From Xenopus tropicalis (Eukaryota > Chordata > Amphibia > Anura > Pipidae), in contig NC_030680.2 in assembly GCF_000004195.4 (NCBI RefSeq), positions 149,896,045 through 149,960,044 on the forward strand: a DNA stretch of 64,000 bases, written 5' to 3'. Both the position numbers and the translations under genes were made by a program. Shown one piece after another: positions 1 through 12,330 of the stretch. The notes under the pieces were generated by a model, which was not told the origin of the DNA, did no database searches, and saw only the letters and a list, made by a program, of their open reading frames with translations. Each line of letters begins with the position of its first letter. The stretch's first letter is position 1.

Positions 1-240
1 TCTAACCCTAACCCTGACTGATACCTAGAATATCTAACCCTAACCCTGACTGACCTAGATACCTACCTACCTGATGATACCTAATACCCTAACCCTGACT
101 GATACCTAGAATATCTAACCCTAACCCTGACTGATACCTAGAATACCTAACCCTAACCCTGACTGATACCTAGAATATCTAACCCTAACCCTGACTGATA
201 CCTAGAATATCTAACCCTGTCTGATACCTAGAATACCTAA
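1..240. repeat. Degenerate telomere-like minisatellite, interstitial
   Basis: Tandem units of about 30 bp that combine one or two CCCTAA hexamers with the spacer ctgactgatacctagaat. The hexamer matches the vertebrate telomere repeat, but the spacer and the cacna2d3 exon at 415-490 show that this is an intronic interstitial array, not a chromosome end. The left edge is cut by the window. Confidence 0.85.
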
Positions 241-414
241 CCCAATAGGACTGGCCAGATATGTATGGGGCAGGTTTAAAAATCCCTTTTTGATGAGAGT
301 CACATTGGGCCATTGATGATTTCCTCTCCTGATGGGTCGTAATTGATTACTTTTGTAATCAGATCATTGGCTCTTAATGAAAGACATTGAGGAAGGGGCT
401 GTGCCAGTACTTAC

Positions 415-490
415 GTCCAATAAGCTGTGGGCGCTGTCACTGCTTTCTTTTGTCGTCCTACACACGGCTTGGTAATCATAGAGTGTAATT
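415..490 (-). CDS. cacna2d3: cacna2d3 internal exon (most 3' exon in window)
   Basis: Coding exon of the calcium channel alpha-2/delta-3 subunit, an extracellular, membrane-anchored auxiliary protein that promotes trafficking of CaV channels. The minus strand reads acceptor CCCTACAG, 76 nt, then donor GTAAGTAC. The first nucleotide completes an Arg codon (AG|A) begun by the exon at 10754-10824. The 25 following codons include LYDYQAVCRTTKESSD, which corresponds to the LYDYQAMCRANKESSD stretch of mammalian CACNA2D3 as I recall it. The exon ends in phase 0 with LLD. It encodes the end of the Cache-like extracellular region, upstream of the delta part. The following exon should begin with a PYNAF-like sequence and is not in the 414 bases to the left. 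Splice sites and phase are seen directly; the family call rests on recalled similarity. Confidence 0.95.
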
Positions 491-577
491 CTGTAGGGAG
501 AGAGAGTCTGTTACTGGGAATAAAGGGCACACGCAGGGTTAATACAAACAGTGCCTGTTTGGCAATATTTGATGATA

Positions 578-1001
578 TTAAAGGAACAGTAACACCAAAA
601 AATTAAAGAGCTTTAAAGTAATAAAAATATAATGCACTGTTGCCCTGCACTGGTAAAACTGGTGTGTTTGCTACAGTAACACTACTATAATTGATATAAT
701 AAGCTGCTGTGTAGCCCCGGGGGCAGCCATTGAAGCTGGAAAAAAGGAGAAAAGGCACAGGTTACATAGCAGATAACAGATAAGCTCTGTAGAATACAAT
801 AGTGTTTTATCTGTTATCTGCTATGTGCCTGTGCCTTTTCTCCTTTGAATGGCTGCCCCCATGGCTACATAGCACCTTATTTATATAAATTATAGTAGAC
901 TTTCTGAAGTAAACACAAAACTTGTACCAGTGCAGGCAGCAGCACATTATATTTTAGTTACTTTTATACACTTTCATTTTTTGGTGTTACTGTTCCTTTA
1001 A
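578..1001. mobile_element. TTAA-flanked MITE (T2-like) with long inverted repeats
   Basis: The ends are TTAAAGGAACAGTAACACC and its reverse complement, so the element starts and ends at TTAA. Inner parts are also self-complementary (for example the gcagataacagataa stretch near 770 against ttatctgttatctgc near 808), so most of the element can fold back. TTAA target sites with a TTAAAGG terminus match the non-autonomous T2 family described in Xenopus. No coding capacity is seen. It sits in the cacna2d3 intron, about 90 bp upstream of the exon at 415-490. Confidence 0.8.
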
Positions 1002-1065
1002 GCTGATGGCAACAAATCCTTTGTCTGCTTTGAGCAACACACCGACCGGCTCAGTGGGGCAAAAG

Positions 1066-1788
1066 CACTCACTCACTAACTCACTCACTCACTAACTCAC
1101 TCACTCACTCACTAACTCACTCACTCACTCACTCACTCACTCACTCACTAACTCACTCACTCACTCACTAACTCACTCACTCACTCACTCACTCACTCAC
1201 TCACTCACTCACTAACTCACTCACTCACTCACTCACTCACTAACTCACTCACTCACTCACTACTCACTCACTCACTCACTAACTCACTCACTCACTCACT
1301 CACTCACTAACTCACTCACTCACTAACTCACTCACTCACTCACTCACTAACTCACTCACTCACTCACTAACTCACTCACTCACTCACTCACTAACTCACT
1401 CACTCACTAACTCACTCACTCACTCACTAACTCACTCACTCACTCACTAACTCACTCACTCACTCACTCACTCACTCACTCACTCACTAACTCACTCACT
1501 CACTCACTCACTCACTCACTCACTCACTCACTCACTCACTCACTCACTCACTCACTCACTCACTCACTCACTCACTCACTAACTCACTCACTCACTCACT
1601 CACTCACTCACTCACTCACTACTCACTCACTCACTCACTCACTCACTAACTCACTCACTCACTAACTCACTCACTCACTAACTCACTCACTCACTCACTA
1701 ACTCACTCACTCACTAACTCACTCACTCACTAACTCACTCACTCACTCACTCACTCACTAACTCACTCACTCACTCATTTGCTCACTC
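1066..1788. repeat. (CACT)n microsatellite, about 0.7 kb
   Basis: Almost uninterrupted cactcactcact, broken at irregular intervals by the variant ctaactcac. Every interruption has the same form, which suggests that variant units spread along the array by slippage or unequal exchange. Confidence 0.98.
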
Positions 1789-1857
1789 AGCCTAATTGCT
1801 AGCAAGTATTTAATCTGCATAATTAACTGTGAGATTTTTTGTTAAATAAGAGGCCCA

Positions 1858-3420
1858 TAATAAACAGCAGTCCTGCCCTGCTTTATGGCTGAGATTCTAG
1901 CTATCTGTATAACAGAGCATTCTGTCACAGTGGCACAGATCCTATCTGATCCCCCCCATTGTAAGCAGCAGTCCTGCCCTGCTTTATGGCTGAGATTCTA
2001 GCTATCTGTATAACAGAGCATTCTGTCACAGTGGCACAGATCCTATCTGATCCCCCCATTGTAAGCAGCAGTCCTGCCCTGCTTTATGGCTGAGATTCTA
2101 GCTATCTGTATAACAGAGCATTCTGTCACAGTGGCACAGATCCTATCTGATCCCCCCATTGTAAGCAGCAGTCCTGCCCTGCTTTATGGCTGAGATTCTA
2201 GCTATCTGTATAACAGCGCATTCTGTCACAGTGGCACAGATCCTATCTGATCCCCCCCATTGTAAGCAGCAGTCCTGCCCTGCTTTATGGCTGAGATTCT
2301 AGCTATCTGTATAACAGAGCATTCTGTCACAGTGGCACAGATCCTATCTGATCCCCCCCCCCCATTGTAAGCAGCAGTCCTGCCCTGCTTTATGGCTGAG
2401 ATTCTAGCTATCTGTATAACAGAGCATTCTGTCACAGTGGCACAGATCCTATCTGATCCCCCCATTGTAAGCAGCAGTCCTGCCCTGCTTTATGGCTGAG
2501 ATTCTAGCTATCTGTATAACAGCGCATTCTGTCACAGTGGCACAGATCCTATCTGATCCCCCCCATTGTAAGCAGCAGTCCTGCCCTGCTTTATGGCTGA
2601 GATTCTAGCTATCTGTATAACAGAGCATTCTGTCACAGTGGCACAGATCCTATCTGATCCCCCCATTGTAAGCAGCAGTCCTGCCCTGCTTTATGGCTGA
2701 GATTCTAGCTATCTGTATAACAGAGCATTCTGTCACAGTGGCACAGATCCTATCTGATCCCCCCATTGTAAGCAGCAGTCCTGCCCTGCTTTATGGCTGA
2801 GATTCTAGCTATCTGTATAACAGAGCATTCTGTCACAGTGGCACAGATCCTATCTGATCCCCCCATTGTAAGCAGCAGTCCTGCCCTGCTTTATGGCTGA
2901 GATTCTAGCTATCTGTATAACAGAGCATTCTGTCACAGTGGCACAGATCCTATCTGATCCCCCCCATTGTAAGCAGCAGTCCTGCCCTGCTTTATGGCTG
3001 AGATTCTAGCTATCTGTATAACAGAGCATTCTGTCACAGTGGCACAGATCCTATCTGATCCCCCCCCCCCATTGTAAGCAGCAGTCCTGCCCTGCTTTAT
3101 GGCTGAGATTCTAGCTATCTGTATAACAGAGCATTCTGTCACAGTGGCACAGATCCTATCTGATCCCCCCATTGTAAGCAGCAGTCCTGCCCTGCTTTAT
3201 GGCTGAGATTCTAGCTATCTGTATAACAGAGCATTCTGTCACAGTGGCACAGATCCTATCCCCCCCATTGTAAGCAGCAGTCCTGCCCTGCTTTATGGCT
3301 GAGATTCTAGCTATCTGTATAACAGAGCATTCTGTCACAGTGGCACAGATCCTATCTGATCCCCCCATTGTAAGCAGCAGTCCTGCCCTGCTTTATGGCT
3401 GAGATTCTAGCTATCTGTAT
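1858..3420. repeat. About 100-bp tandem satellite, about 16 copies
   Basis: The unit starts gtaagcagcagtcctgccct and ends at a C run of variable length followed by att. Period is 96-107 bp; the difference is mostly the 6-10 C run. The last copy breaks off after ctatctgtat at about 3420. Open frames of 70-79 codons on the minus strand (2226-3368) are repeat translations and not genes. Confidence 0.97.
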
Positions 3421-4052
3421 ATTATAATTGCAGTCTGTTTCAACCCATAAATCGTTAAGAGAATTTCTTTGGAAAAATCTCACAAACTTTTTATCAAAGT
3501 GAAATCTCTGCAAAGAAAGCAAAAAAGGCAGAATTGCTGTGATTTTCTCTCTCCTAATGGGCACTTTGCGGTGAGCTGCATCCTTCCCTGCTGATTATAG
3601 CCGAGGAACAAGGTAATTACACGCTTTGTTTTAGAACTAAATATAAAGCCATTAAGGGTGCCCGGCCCAAGCCTGACGCTCGGCAGCGCAGCACACACTC
3701 ACTCACTCGCTCGCTTACTCACTCGCTCACTCACTCGCTCACTCACTCGCTCACTCACTCGCTCACTCACTCGCTCACTTACTACAGATAACGAGCCTGA
3801 AGCCCAATCACCTCCCCACGTCTCACTCCAACCCACAGGCACCGCGTCATTAGCGTCGCTGCTCATTAACGACTCATTTCCAAGAGATCAAAGGGAAACT
3901 TCCTAACCTTCTGCTGCTTATTTATTGGGGGGTTTAAAGAAGAACCATCGGCACCATTAGCTGCTCCTTAATTAATTTAATTGTGTATTAAAAAAACTTT
4001 GTTACTCTGATACCATTTTAGTGCAATGTATTTCCATCTTCTGTCTGGGCTA
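3421..4052. other. Intronic sequence with a short CTCACTCG array
   Basis: No exon or element recognised. A (ctcactcactcg)n microsatellite lies at 3694-3781. An 82-codon open frame over it (3658-3906, plus strand) is due to the repeat. Confidence 0.7.
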
Positions 4053-4606
4053 AAATAGGGGTTGGTAGCACTAGGTAGGTACCTAATATATAGGGGCAGA
4101 GACAGGGGAAAGTGTTGGAAGGGTTACTGCCTGCCCTGCTCTCATTTCCCTACAGAAATAGGGGTTGGTAGCACTAGGTAGGTACCTAATATATAGGGGC
4201 AGAGACAGGGGAAAGTGTTGGAAGGTTTACTGCCTGCCCTGCTCTCATTTCCCTACAGAAATAGGGGTTGGTAGCACTAGGTAGGTACCTAATATATAGG
4301 GACAGAGACAGGGGAAAGTGTTGGAAGGGTTACTGCCTGCCCTGCTCTCATTTCCCTACAGAAATAGGGGTTGGTAGCACTAGGTAGGTACCTAATATAT
4401 AGGGACAGAGACAGGGGAAAGTGTTGGAAGGGTTACTGCCTGCCCTGCTCTCATTTCCCTACAGAAATAGGGGTTGGTAGCACTAGGTAGGTACCTAATA
4501 TATAGGGGCAGAGACAGGGGAAAGTGTTGGAAGGGTTACTGCCTGCCCTGCTCTCATTTCCCTACAGAAATAGGGGTTGGTAGCACTAGGTAGGTACCTA
4601 ATATAA
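4053..4606 (+). repeat. 103-bp minisatellite, about 5.4 copies
   Basis: The unit begins aaataggggttggtagcac and contains the palindromic stretch taggtaggtacctaatatat. Copies are more than 97% alike by eye. The same family lies in reverse orientation at 50634-51768. Confidence 0.95.
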
Positions 4607-5700
4607 CACTGCCCCCGGGGGGGCAAATACCATTATAATGATTGTGACTGCAGCCATGTTTTTATTTTATCTTTAAAAGAATTCATCCCGTTTTGAACTA
4701 AAAGAAGAAAACAAATGCCAGGCAGAAATTCATGTCCCTCAGCAAAATATTTAACTCCATAAATCAGTGGTGACAGGGGGCCCCCCAGCCGGACGGGTTT
4801 GCGTGGGGAAATGTTTATATTCTGAATGGAATGAAGGTGTCAGTGGCCGTTTCACAGGCACAATAAAAGGTGCAATTACCCAACTACAAAGTCTTTTCTT
4901 TCTTTTGATCTGTTTTTTAAATAACTAAGAGAAAAAATCCAAATTTAGAGCAGTGATCCCATTTTTTTACCATTTTGCTTAAAGTGGAGACAACAGCAGC
5001 CAATCAGAACTCGGCGTTTGTCACTGAGGTATCTGTGCCACCCAATCACAGGCTGCTGCTGGATTTCTGGGTAAAAGTTGACTTTAATGTTAATATTTGG
5101 AGTGAGGCAGATGGAGATATTTGATTAAAATCCATTATTTATATAGGCCTGGGGGCGGAGCTTTACACTTTATTATGTGGGACTACAAATCCCAGAATTC
5201 CCTTACATATTATCAAGGAAGAAAAGGATCATGGGAGCGGTAGTTCAGCAACCTTAGGGTTGGATTTATAATACAAAAACCTTCCATGAATCTATTTCCA
5301 GCTCAACAAGGACAGCAACCTCATTTAAATGCTAAAGCAATCCTCCAATGAGAGTCAGTGTGAATCTGACTCTATGTTCTTTGTTGCTACAACTGGAGTT
5401 GGAAGGGTTAAGCTATCACGGAACAACTGGATGACAGTCTGGCCTCCTTTCTGAGGCTTCAGTGTCAGATGGCACTTTAATCCCCCTATGTAAAATGTCA
5501 TTGTGCCGGAAAGCAATAGTCTCATTGGTGAAATCTCTTGCATATGTAATTATGTTTCAGAGAATCTCATTTAGAGAAGCAAAGAGGAAGGTGAGGGACC
5601 CAGAGGAGCTTACAATCTAATTTCCCTTACACATTCCCACAATGCACACACACACACACACATAAGGCCAAGCTTATTTAATTGACCTGTATATTTTTTT
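4607..5700. other. Intronic sequence, no gene recognised
   Basis: Mostly non-repetitive. A short (CA)n tract lies at 5645-5662, next to a gagcttacaatcta motif that resembles part of the L2-like tails elsewhere in the window. A 62-codon minus-strand open frame (5355-5543) has no splice context or recognisable domain. Confidence 0.5.
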
Positions 5701-6617
5701 TAAATGGGTTAAAGGAACCAGAGCCCCTGTAGAAAATTCTACAGAATTATTCCCATGGATATAGGGATGGATTCAGCTTCCATTTCTTGATTGTTTGACC
5801 CACTAAATTGATTTCAATGGAATCTGTACCCTAATTTGCATATGTAAATGTGATCAAATTTAAAAAGTTGCATTCAGCTGTCTAGGACTCCAGGGTTTGG
5901 GCTCTGTTTGGCCGAACAATGGGCCAAATCGACTTTAGACCAAGGAGTCCAAGGGTTTGTGTAGCAGAAACAGAGATCAGTGGCCCTAAGCTAAATTGCG
6001 TAATATCGCTTTAAGCCCCGCGACCTGGGGGATCCGGAGAGAGGCGCGCTACCACTATATACGCGGGAATGTACAGTTCCAAGATTTGCTTCGGCATTTG
6101 GATGAATCTCGGCCATTATTTGGTTGATTTCAGATGAATTCTTAGAGGCAGTTTTATCGAGATTCAAATTCAAGTCATTTTTTCTTCAGAATTTTTAAAA
6201 CATTTGAAAAAAACGTTAAAAATCTCAGTTGCCAATTCGCTCTTTCCGTTGGCCAGAGCCAAGGGTTGAAGGTTTGGGATTCACTTTGGATGGAGATTTA
6301 CCAACCATCATCTTTTTTTTCCCCCAAATCAGGTTTTTAGTGTTAAAAGTCGAGATTTTTTTTTTCCCGAGATTTACTATGCGTCTAAATGGCTAAAAAT
6401 CCAAATCTGACAATTCGCCGGGTTAAACTCGCCGAGTACATGTAGAAACCAACGGCAGAGGCTCCTCCCCTTTCCTCCAACTTCTTTCTTTTGTCTCCAA
6501 ACTTTCGAGTAGGGATGCCCATTTTTTTGGGTTCGGCTGAACCCCCAAACCCGACCTGACGGATTCTGCCAAATCTGCTGGAACGCGTGCCGAAAATTTT
6601 TCCCCTGACCGTTTAAC
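5701..6617. other. Probably decayed interspersed repeats
   Basis: AT-rich sequence containing fragments typical of Xenopus DNA-element families (cctaatttgcatatgtaaat near 5830; tagggatgcccatttttttg near 6512). Boundaries cannot be set by eye. No exon seen. Confidence 0.4.
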
Positions 6618-6972
6618 GTTTGATCGAATCTGTCCCATTTCGCTTCGACATAAAATTCAGGAAACGGCAAGAAAATTCGCAAAACGGTGAAATGGTGAAA
6701 AATTTGCGAAACGCATTTGTCGTGCGATTTTTTTTGTCGCCTGTGTCTATCTTTTTTTTGTCGCCCGAGCTTTTTGCCAAATTTTTGCCGTGACCGTGCC
6801 CTTTTTTCTTTACGTGACCGCGCCCAATTAGACCCAAGCTAAAAAAATTCCTGCACAACGAATTTTGCCGCGGTGAATTTTCACGGAAATTTTGCTTAAC
6901 AATTTGTGAAATGGCGAAATGCGGAAATTTGTGCGAATCCATGCCTGGTGAAAAAATTCACTCATCACTATT
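6618..6972 (+). mobile_element. hAT-like non-autonomous element, degenerate
   Basis: Runs from gatcgaatctgtcccatttc to gaaaaaattcactcatcact and shares its layout with better copies at 28135-28875 and 49398-50115. The left TIR is eroded. Interior is rich in ttttttgtcgcccg. No transposase. Confidence 0.6.
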
Positions 6973-8085
6973 CATCCATACGTTAGAGGATTCCGATGCA
7001 GAAAAAGTCACCGATTTGCAGCGACAATTTGAAAAAGTAGCGTTTTCGCAGAGAAAAGTCACAGCAACTTTTTAGTAAATATTAGACATTCGGGAAAATT
7101 CAAGTTTGAAAATTTGGAAAAAAAATGAGAAATTCTAGAGTTTTATTGAATGTGTCCCTAAATCTCACATTGTAGCAAAAATTTGCTCTGGGAAGCTCAG
7201 CCCTTTAGTGTCCATTAAGTCATGTGACTTTCAAGCTCCGCCCAATGGAAAAAGCGAATTCTTTGTTCCCAATTGATGCAATATTTCGTTTTTTTTTATT
7301 TTTCATATATATGAAAATAGAAATTTGTGTTTTTTTGAAGCAGAAACCGATTCCCCCGTTTCTCGTTGTTATAATTTTCCTGTTCCAGACGCAGATCTCG
7401 CGCTCAAGACCCGGAATAACTGCTGTACGCGGCGAGGGAGAGCGCGGCTGTGGGCTTGGGTGGGTTCCAGGACTCGGCCGGGGGTAGAGAAGGGTTTCCC
7501 ACATATAATAATTACCCCTCCCTCCGAGACTCCACACGCTGAGCCATTAGGCAACGCTTTGTGGCTCCCACTGTTTTGCACTCAAATTTTCCGTTAATTT
7601 TCTATATTCCGTGGGAGAAACGAAAAAAAAACAGAAACCCAGTTTCCTATTGACAGAACCGGGAGAGTCCATGGGAAACAGGGGGAACAAAGCTGAAGAG
7701 CAGACGTTGGACCCCCCCCCCCCATTATGTTATTTCCCCCCCATTCAGATACTGGCCCTAACCCGGAGCCCCGTGTTCTCTACCGCCGGCCGCGCAGGGA
7801 ACACACAGGAGTCAGTAATAAATCTAGATTTGGAAAAACGTTAATTTCTGTCAATTTCCCGTGTCTGTTTTCTTAGATAATTATCACGTTGGAAAGTCCC
7901 ACCGCACCCCGGCGTCCTGTGATGTGGGGCTGTAATGACTGTCATTCCACTCGTATTATGGGAAACATTAGAGAGCCGCGAGGGGGGCACGGAGGTTCCT
8001 ATGGCAGATGTGGGAGTCACGGGGAATGAGTAACAAGTGGGGAACCCGATAGGCCGACACGTGGAGGGAACAATCAGGAACTCAA
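6973..8085. other. Intronic sequence, no gene recognised
   Basis: Contains a C run at about 7711-7723 and several short open frames of 70-105 codons on both strands around 7220-7600 and 7611-7844. None has splice signals or a recognisable domain. Confidence 0.5.
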
Positions 8086-10003
8086 GGTCTTCTATATATC
8101 TGTAACCTTGTTATGGGCTAAGGGGGCCCAGCCTGAAGGCCAGTTAGGGGGGGATTTGGGGTGAGTGCTTATTTGTGCCCTGGGTACCCCTGGAACTATA
8201 GTGGGGTGACTGTTACCCCAATGTTTCTATATATCTGTAACCTTGTTATGGGCTAAGGGGGCCCAGCCTGAAGGCCAGTTAGGGGGGGATTTGGGGTGAG
8301 TGCTTATTTGTGCCCTGGGTACCCCTGGAACTATAGCGGGGTGACTGTTACCCCAATGTTTCTATATATCTGTAACCCTATAATGGGCTAAGGGGGCCCA
8401 GCCTGAAGGCCAGTTAGGGGGGGATTTGGGGTGAGTGCTTATTTGTGCCCTGGGTACCCCTGGAACTATAGCGGGGTGACTGTTACCCCAATGTTTCTAT
8501 ATATCTGTAACCTTGTTATGGGCTAAGGGGGCCCAGCCTGAAGGCCAGTTAGGGGGGGATTTGGGGTGAGTGCTTATTTGTGCCCTGGGTACCCCTGGAA
8601 CTATAGCGGGGTGACTGTTACCCCAATGTTTCTATATATCTGTAACCCTATAATGGGCTAAGGGGGCCCAGCCTGAAGGCCAGTTAGGGGGGGATTTGGG
8701 GTGAGTGCTTATTTGTGCCCTGGGTACCCCTGGAACTATAGCGGGGTGACTGTTACCCCAATGTTTCTATATATCTGTAACCTTGTTATGGGCTAAGGGG
8801 GCCCAGCCTGAAGGCCAGTTAGGGGGGGATTTGGGGTGAGTGCTTATTTGTGCCCTGGGTACCCCTGGAACTATAGCAGGGTGACTGTTACCCCAATGTT
8901 TCTATATATCTGTAACCTTGTTATGGGCTAAGGGGGCCCAGCCTGAAGGCCAGTTAGGGGGGGATTTGGGGTGAGTGCTTATTTGTGCCCTGGGTACCCC
9001 TGGAACTATAGCGGGGTGACTGTTACCCCAATGTTTCTATATATCTGTAACCTTGTTATGGGCTAAGGGGGCCCAGCCTGAAGGCCAGTTAGGGGGGATT
9101 TGGGGTGAGTGCTTATTTGTGCTCTGGGTACCCCTGGAACTATAGCGGGGTGACTGTTACCCCAATGTTTCTATATATCTGTAACCTTGTTATGGGCTAA
9201 GGGGGCCCAGCCTGAAGGCCAGTTAGGGGGGATTTGGGGTGAGTGCTTATTTGTGCTCTGGGTACCCCTGGAACTATAGCGGGGTGACTGTTACCCCAAT
9301 GTTTCTATATATCTGTAACCTTGTTATGGGCTAAGGGGGCCCAGCCTGAAGGCCAGTTAGGGGGGATTTGGGGTGAGTGCTTATTTGTGCTCTGGGTACC
9401 CCTGGAACTATAGCGGGGTGACTGTTACCCCAATGTTTCTATATATCTGTAACCTTGTTATGGGCTAAGGGGGCCCAGGCTGAAGGCCAGTTAGGGGGGG
9501 ATTTGGGGTGAGTGCTTATTTGTGCCCTGGGTACCCCTGGAACTATAGCGGGGTGACTGTTACCCCAATGTTTCTATATATCTGTAACCTTGTTATGGGC
9601 TAAGGGGGCCCAGCCTGAAGGCCAGTTAGGGGGGGATTTGGGGTGAGTGCTTATTTGTGCCCTGGGTACCCCTGGAACTATAGCGGGGTGACTGTTACCC
9701 CAATGTTTCTATATATCTGTAACCTTGTTATGGGCTAAGGGGGCCCAGCCTGAAGGCCAGTTAGGGGGGGATTTGGGGTGAGTGCTTGTGCCCTGGGTAC
9801 CCCTGGAACTATAGCGGGGTGACTGTTACCCCAATGTTTCTATATATCTGTAACCTTGTTATGGGCTAAGGGGGCCCAGCCTGAAGGCCAGTTAGGGGGG
9901 GATTTGGGGTGAGTGCTTGTGCCCTGGGTACCCCTGGAACTATAGCGGGGTGACTGTTACCCCAATGTTTCTATATATCTGTAACCTTGTTATGGGCTAA
10001 GGG
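8086..10003 (+). repeat. 135-bp minisatellite, about 14 copies
   Basis: The unit contains ggggcccagcctgaaggcc, a GGTACC site and ctatatatctgtaacc. Copies differ by a handful of SNPs, by g6/g7 runs and, in two late copies, by a 4-bp loss (gcttgtgcc). The same family lies in reverse orientation at 19219-20644. Confidence 0.97.
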
Positions 10004-10589
10004 GGTGCCAAGTTACCATCTAAAGGCAAATCCATTTCCTTCTCTCGGGTTTGGATAATAAATGTATCTGAATAAATGGAAAGCCATTTTGGAACCCTTT
10101 GTATTCTCGTTGGTATTTGGAGTTTGCTTTGTACCGGATCCAAGGAAATCTGTTGCTGTAAATTCCACATGGCACCTTTATTTGATGTTTCTTAATTATA
10201 TCATCTTTGAAGTTCACACACCATGGGTCAGAGTAACCGCAACTGTAGATACTTTTATCCTTCTGCCTTTGATTCTGTCGTCTTATTACAATATATGGGG
10301 TCCGGGCGCAGAGATCTCTAATAATAGGAGCTCAAAAGACATTCATTATGGAAGTTACCACGGCAACAAAAGTCTAATTCACTAAAAATGCAGTTTTTTA
10401 ATTACCTTTGTTATAACATTTGGAAACTGAAAACTATAATACTCCATTTGCAAATGTAGGAGCTGCCATATTGCTTTTCTCTGCTCAGTATTTTCTCCAT
10501 AGAAACCAATGCAACAGCGCCATCTCTTGGTCATATAAACATAAAGCTGATCTAGGAACAATTAGATAATGAGAAAAGCTCCACAGCAA
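10004..10589. other. Intronic sequence, no gene recognised
   Basis: Low-complexity AT-rich sequence. A 107-codon plus-strand frame (10062-10385) and a 65-codon minus-strand frame overlap here; neither has domain or splice support. Confidence 0.5.
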
Positions 10590-10730
10590 GGAACTAGGTC
10601 TTATAGACTGAAAGCTCTAGTAGGGGCCCTATTCTCTTGTCTTTCCCTATGAAATCTGTATGGCACTGCAGTATATGTTGGTGCTTTATAAATACATGTT
10701 ATTCGCAATAATGTTATTAATAATAATAAA
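10590..10730 (+). mobile_element. L2/CR1-like 3' tail fragment
   Basis: gactgaaagctctagtaggg through tgttggtgctttataaatac followed by an AAT-rich tail. This resembles the conserved 3' end of vertebrate L2-type LINEs and derived SINEs. Only the tail is present. It ends about 24 bp before the cacna2d3 exon at 10754 in plus coordinates, so it lies just downstream of that exon in the gene. Confidence 0.6.
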
Positions 10731-10753
10731 GGAGAACATTGTACAGTTCTTAC

Positions 10754-10824
10754 CTTTTAAAAGATCCCATATTTAACAATTTATTCATTACGGCTCCTTC
10801 GACTTCCCCAAAAAAGTTTCCAGT
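10754..10824 (-). CDS. cacna2d3: cacna2d3 internal exon
   Basis: Minus strand: acceptor CTCACTTTAG, 71 nt, donor GTAAGAAC. It begins in phase 0, encodes 23 residues including TGNFFGEVEGAVMNKLL and ends with two nucleotides (AG) of an Arg codon that the exon at 415-490 completes. Mammalian CACNA2D3 has TGDFFGEIEGAVMNKLL here, as I recall it, so only conservative changes are visible. The segment belongs to the Cache-like region of extracellular alpha-2. The intron between this exon and the one at 415 is 10263 bp and consists mostly of tandem arrays. A 104-bp minisatellite starts only about 105 bp upstream of the acceptor in gene orientation. Confidence 0.97.
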
Positions 10825-10929
10825 CTAAAGTGAGGGGCAAAGAACAAAAGTTACTGAGAGAGCAAAATGGAGTCTACAGGTGAGATATAGTATTAGTACC
10901 ACTGTCCCCCAGCAGCCAATCAGAGAACT

Positions 10930-11913
10930 TGGATGCCATAGTGTTTCCCTTAGACAGTACAGTATGGGGGTACAGCTTATTGTGTGCCCAGAACATTCCT
11001 TCTCTGTATATTTGTATTTATACATATGGGTAGGGGGTGCCATAGTGTTTCCCTTAGACAGTACAGTATGGGGGTACAGCTTATTATGTGCCCAGAACAT
11101 TCCTTCTCTGTATATTTGTATTTATACATATGGGTAGGGGTGCCATAGTGTTTCCCTTAGACAGTACAGTATGGGGGTACAGCTTATTGTGTGCCCAGAA
11201 CATTCCTTCTCTGTATATTTGTATTTATACATATGGGTAGGGGGTGCCATAGTGTTTCCCTTAGACAGTACAGTATGAGGGTACAGCTTATTGTGTGCCC
11301 AGAACATTCCTTCTCTGTATATTTGTATTTATACATATGGGTAGGGGGTGCCATAGTGTTTCCCATAGACAGTACAGTATGGGGGTACAGCTTATTGTGT
11401 GCCCAGAACATTCCTTCTCTGTATATTTGTATTTATACATATGGGTAGGGGGTGCCATAGTGTTTCCCATAGACAGTACAGTATGGGGGTACAGCTTATT
11501 GTGTGCCCAGAACATTCCTTCTCTGTATATTTGTATTTATACATATGGGTAGGGGGTGCCATAGTGTTTCCCTTAGACAGTACAGTATGGGGGTACAGCT
11601 TATTGTGTGCCCAGAACATTCCTTCTCTGTATATTTGTATTTATACATATGGGTAGGGGGTGCCATAGTGTTTCCCTTAGACAGTACAGTATGGGGGTAC
11701 AGCTTATTGTGTGCCCAGAACATTCCTTCTCTGTATATTTGTATTTATACATATGGGTAGGGGGTGCCATAGTGTTTCCCTTAGACAGTACAGTATGGGG
11801 GTACAGCTTATTGTGTGCCCAGAACATTCCTTCTCTGTATATTTGTATTTATACATATGGGTAGGGGGTGCCATAGTGTTTCCCATAGACAGTGCAGTAT
11901 GGGGGTACAGCTT
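10930..11913 (+). repeat. 104-bp minisatellite, about 9.5 copies
   Basis: The unit runs from gtgccatagtgtttccctta to atttatacatatgggtaggg. Copies are nearly identical. The same family lies in reverse orientation at 62606-63822. Overlapping 75-85 codon open frames on both strands recur with the unit and are artefacts. Confidence 0.97.
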
Positions 11914-12330
11914 ACAGCTCTGTGCGGGGAGCCTCTGACCCCCCTATTACACCCCACAAGGTGACAGACACAAAAGCCCAGGGGCAGATCTCTGCTGGAG
12001 ACACCGGGGAAATTCAAAGAGAAGTTTTAGCATTTAACCAGCTAAAAGCCCTTAGAAGACTTTCCAGCACGAGGGCGTGGGGCAGGTTTATGGGCAGTTA
12101 AATGGTGCCGGTTGCTTCACTCCCAGAATCAGACTAATTGGGGATCACGGTGTCGGGCAGGGTTACTCAGGCCGGGACTCCATCATCAGGGTGATTTACA
12201 GTGACATTTATTAGGGGCCGGTGGCCAATCAAACCTTGGCTCAACCCGAGCTCCTGTCTGGGTCCGACCCGAGACTCCTGAGCAGCAAGTGATTATATCT
12301 AGTAATAAAAGTAGTGTTTGCTGCTCTTTT
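11914..12330. other. Intronic sequence, nothing recognised
   Basis: No exon or element identified. The last array unit grades into unique sequence after about 11913. Confidence 0.5.

Noticed and set aside
1..240. True chromosome end
   Set aside because: The CCCTAA hexamers are diluted by a spacer and a cacna2d3 coding exon follows at 415 with the gene continuing leftward.
2226..3368. Repeated 70-79 codon minus-strand proteins
   Set aside because: They recur with the about 100-bp satellite and have no start or splice context.
10880..11938. Repeated 75-85 codon frames on both strands, also at 62589-63853
   Set aside because: They recur at 104-bp intervals with the minisatellite and exist in both orientations.
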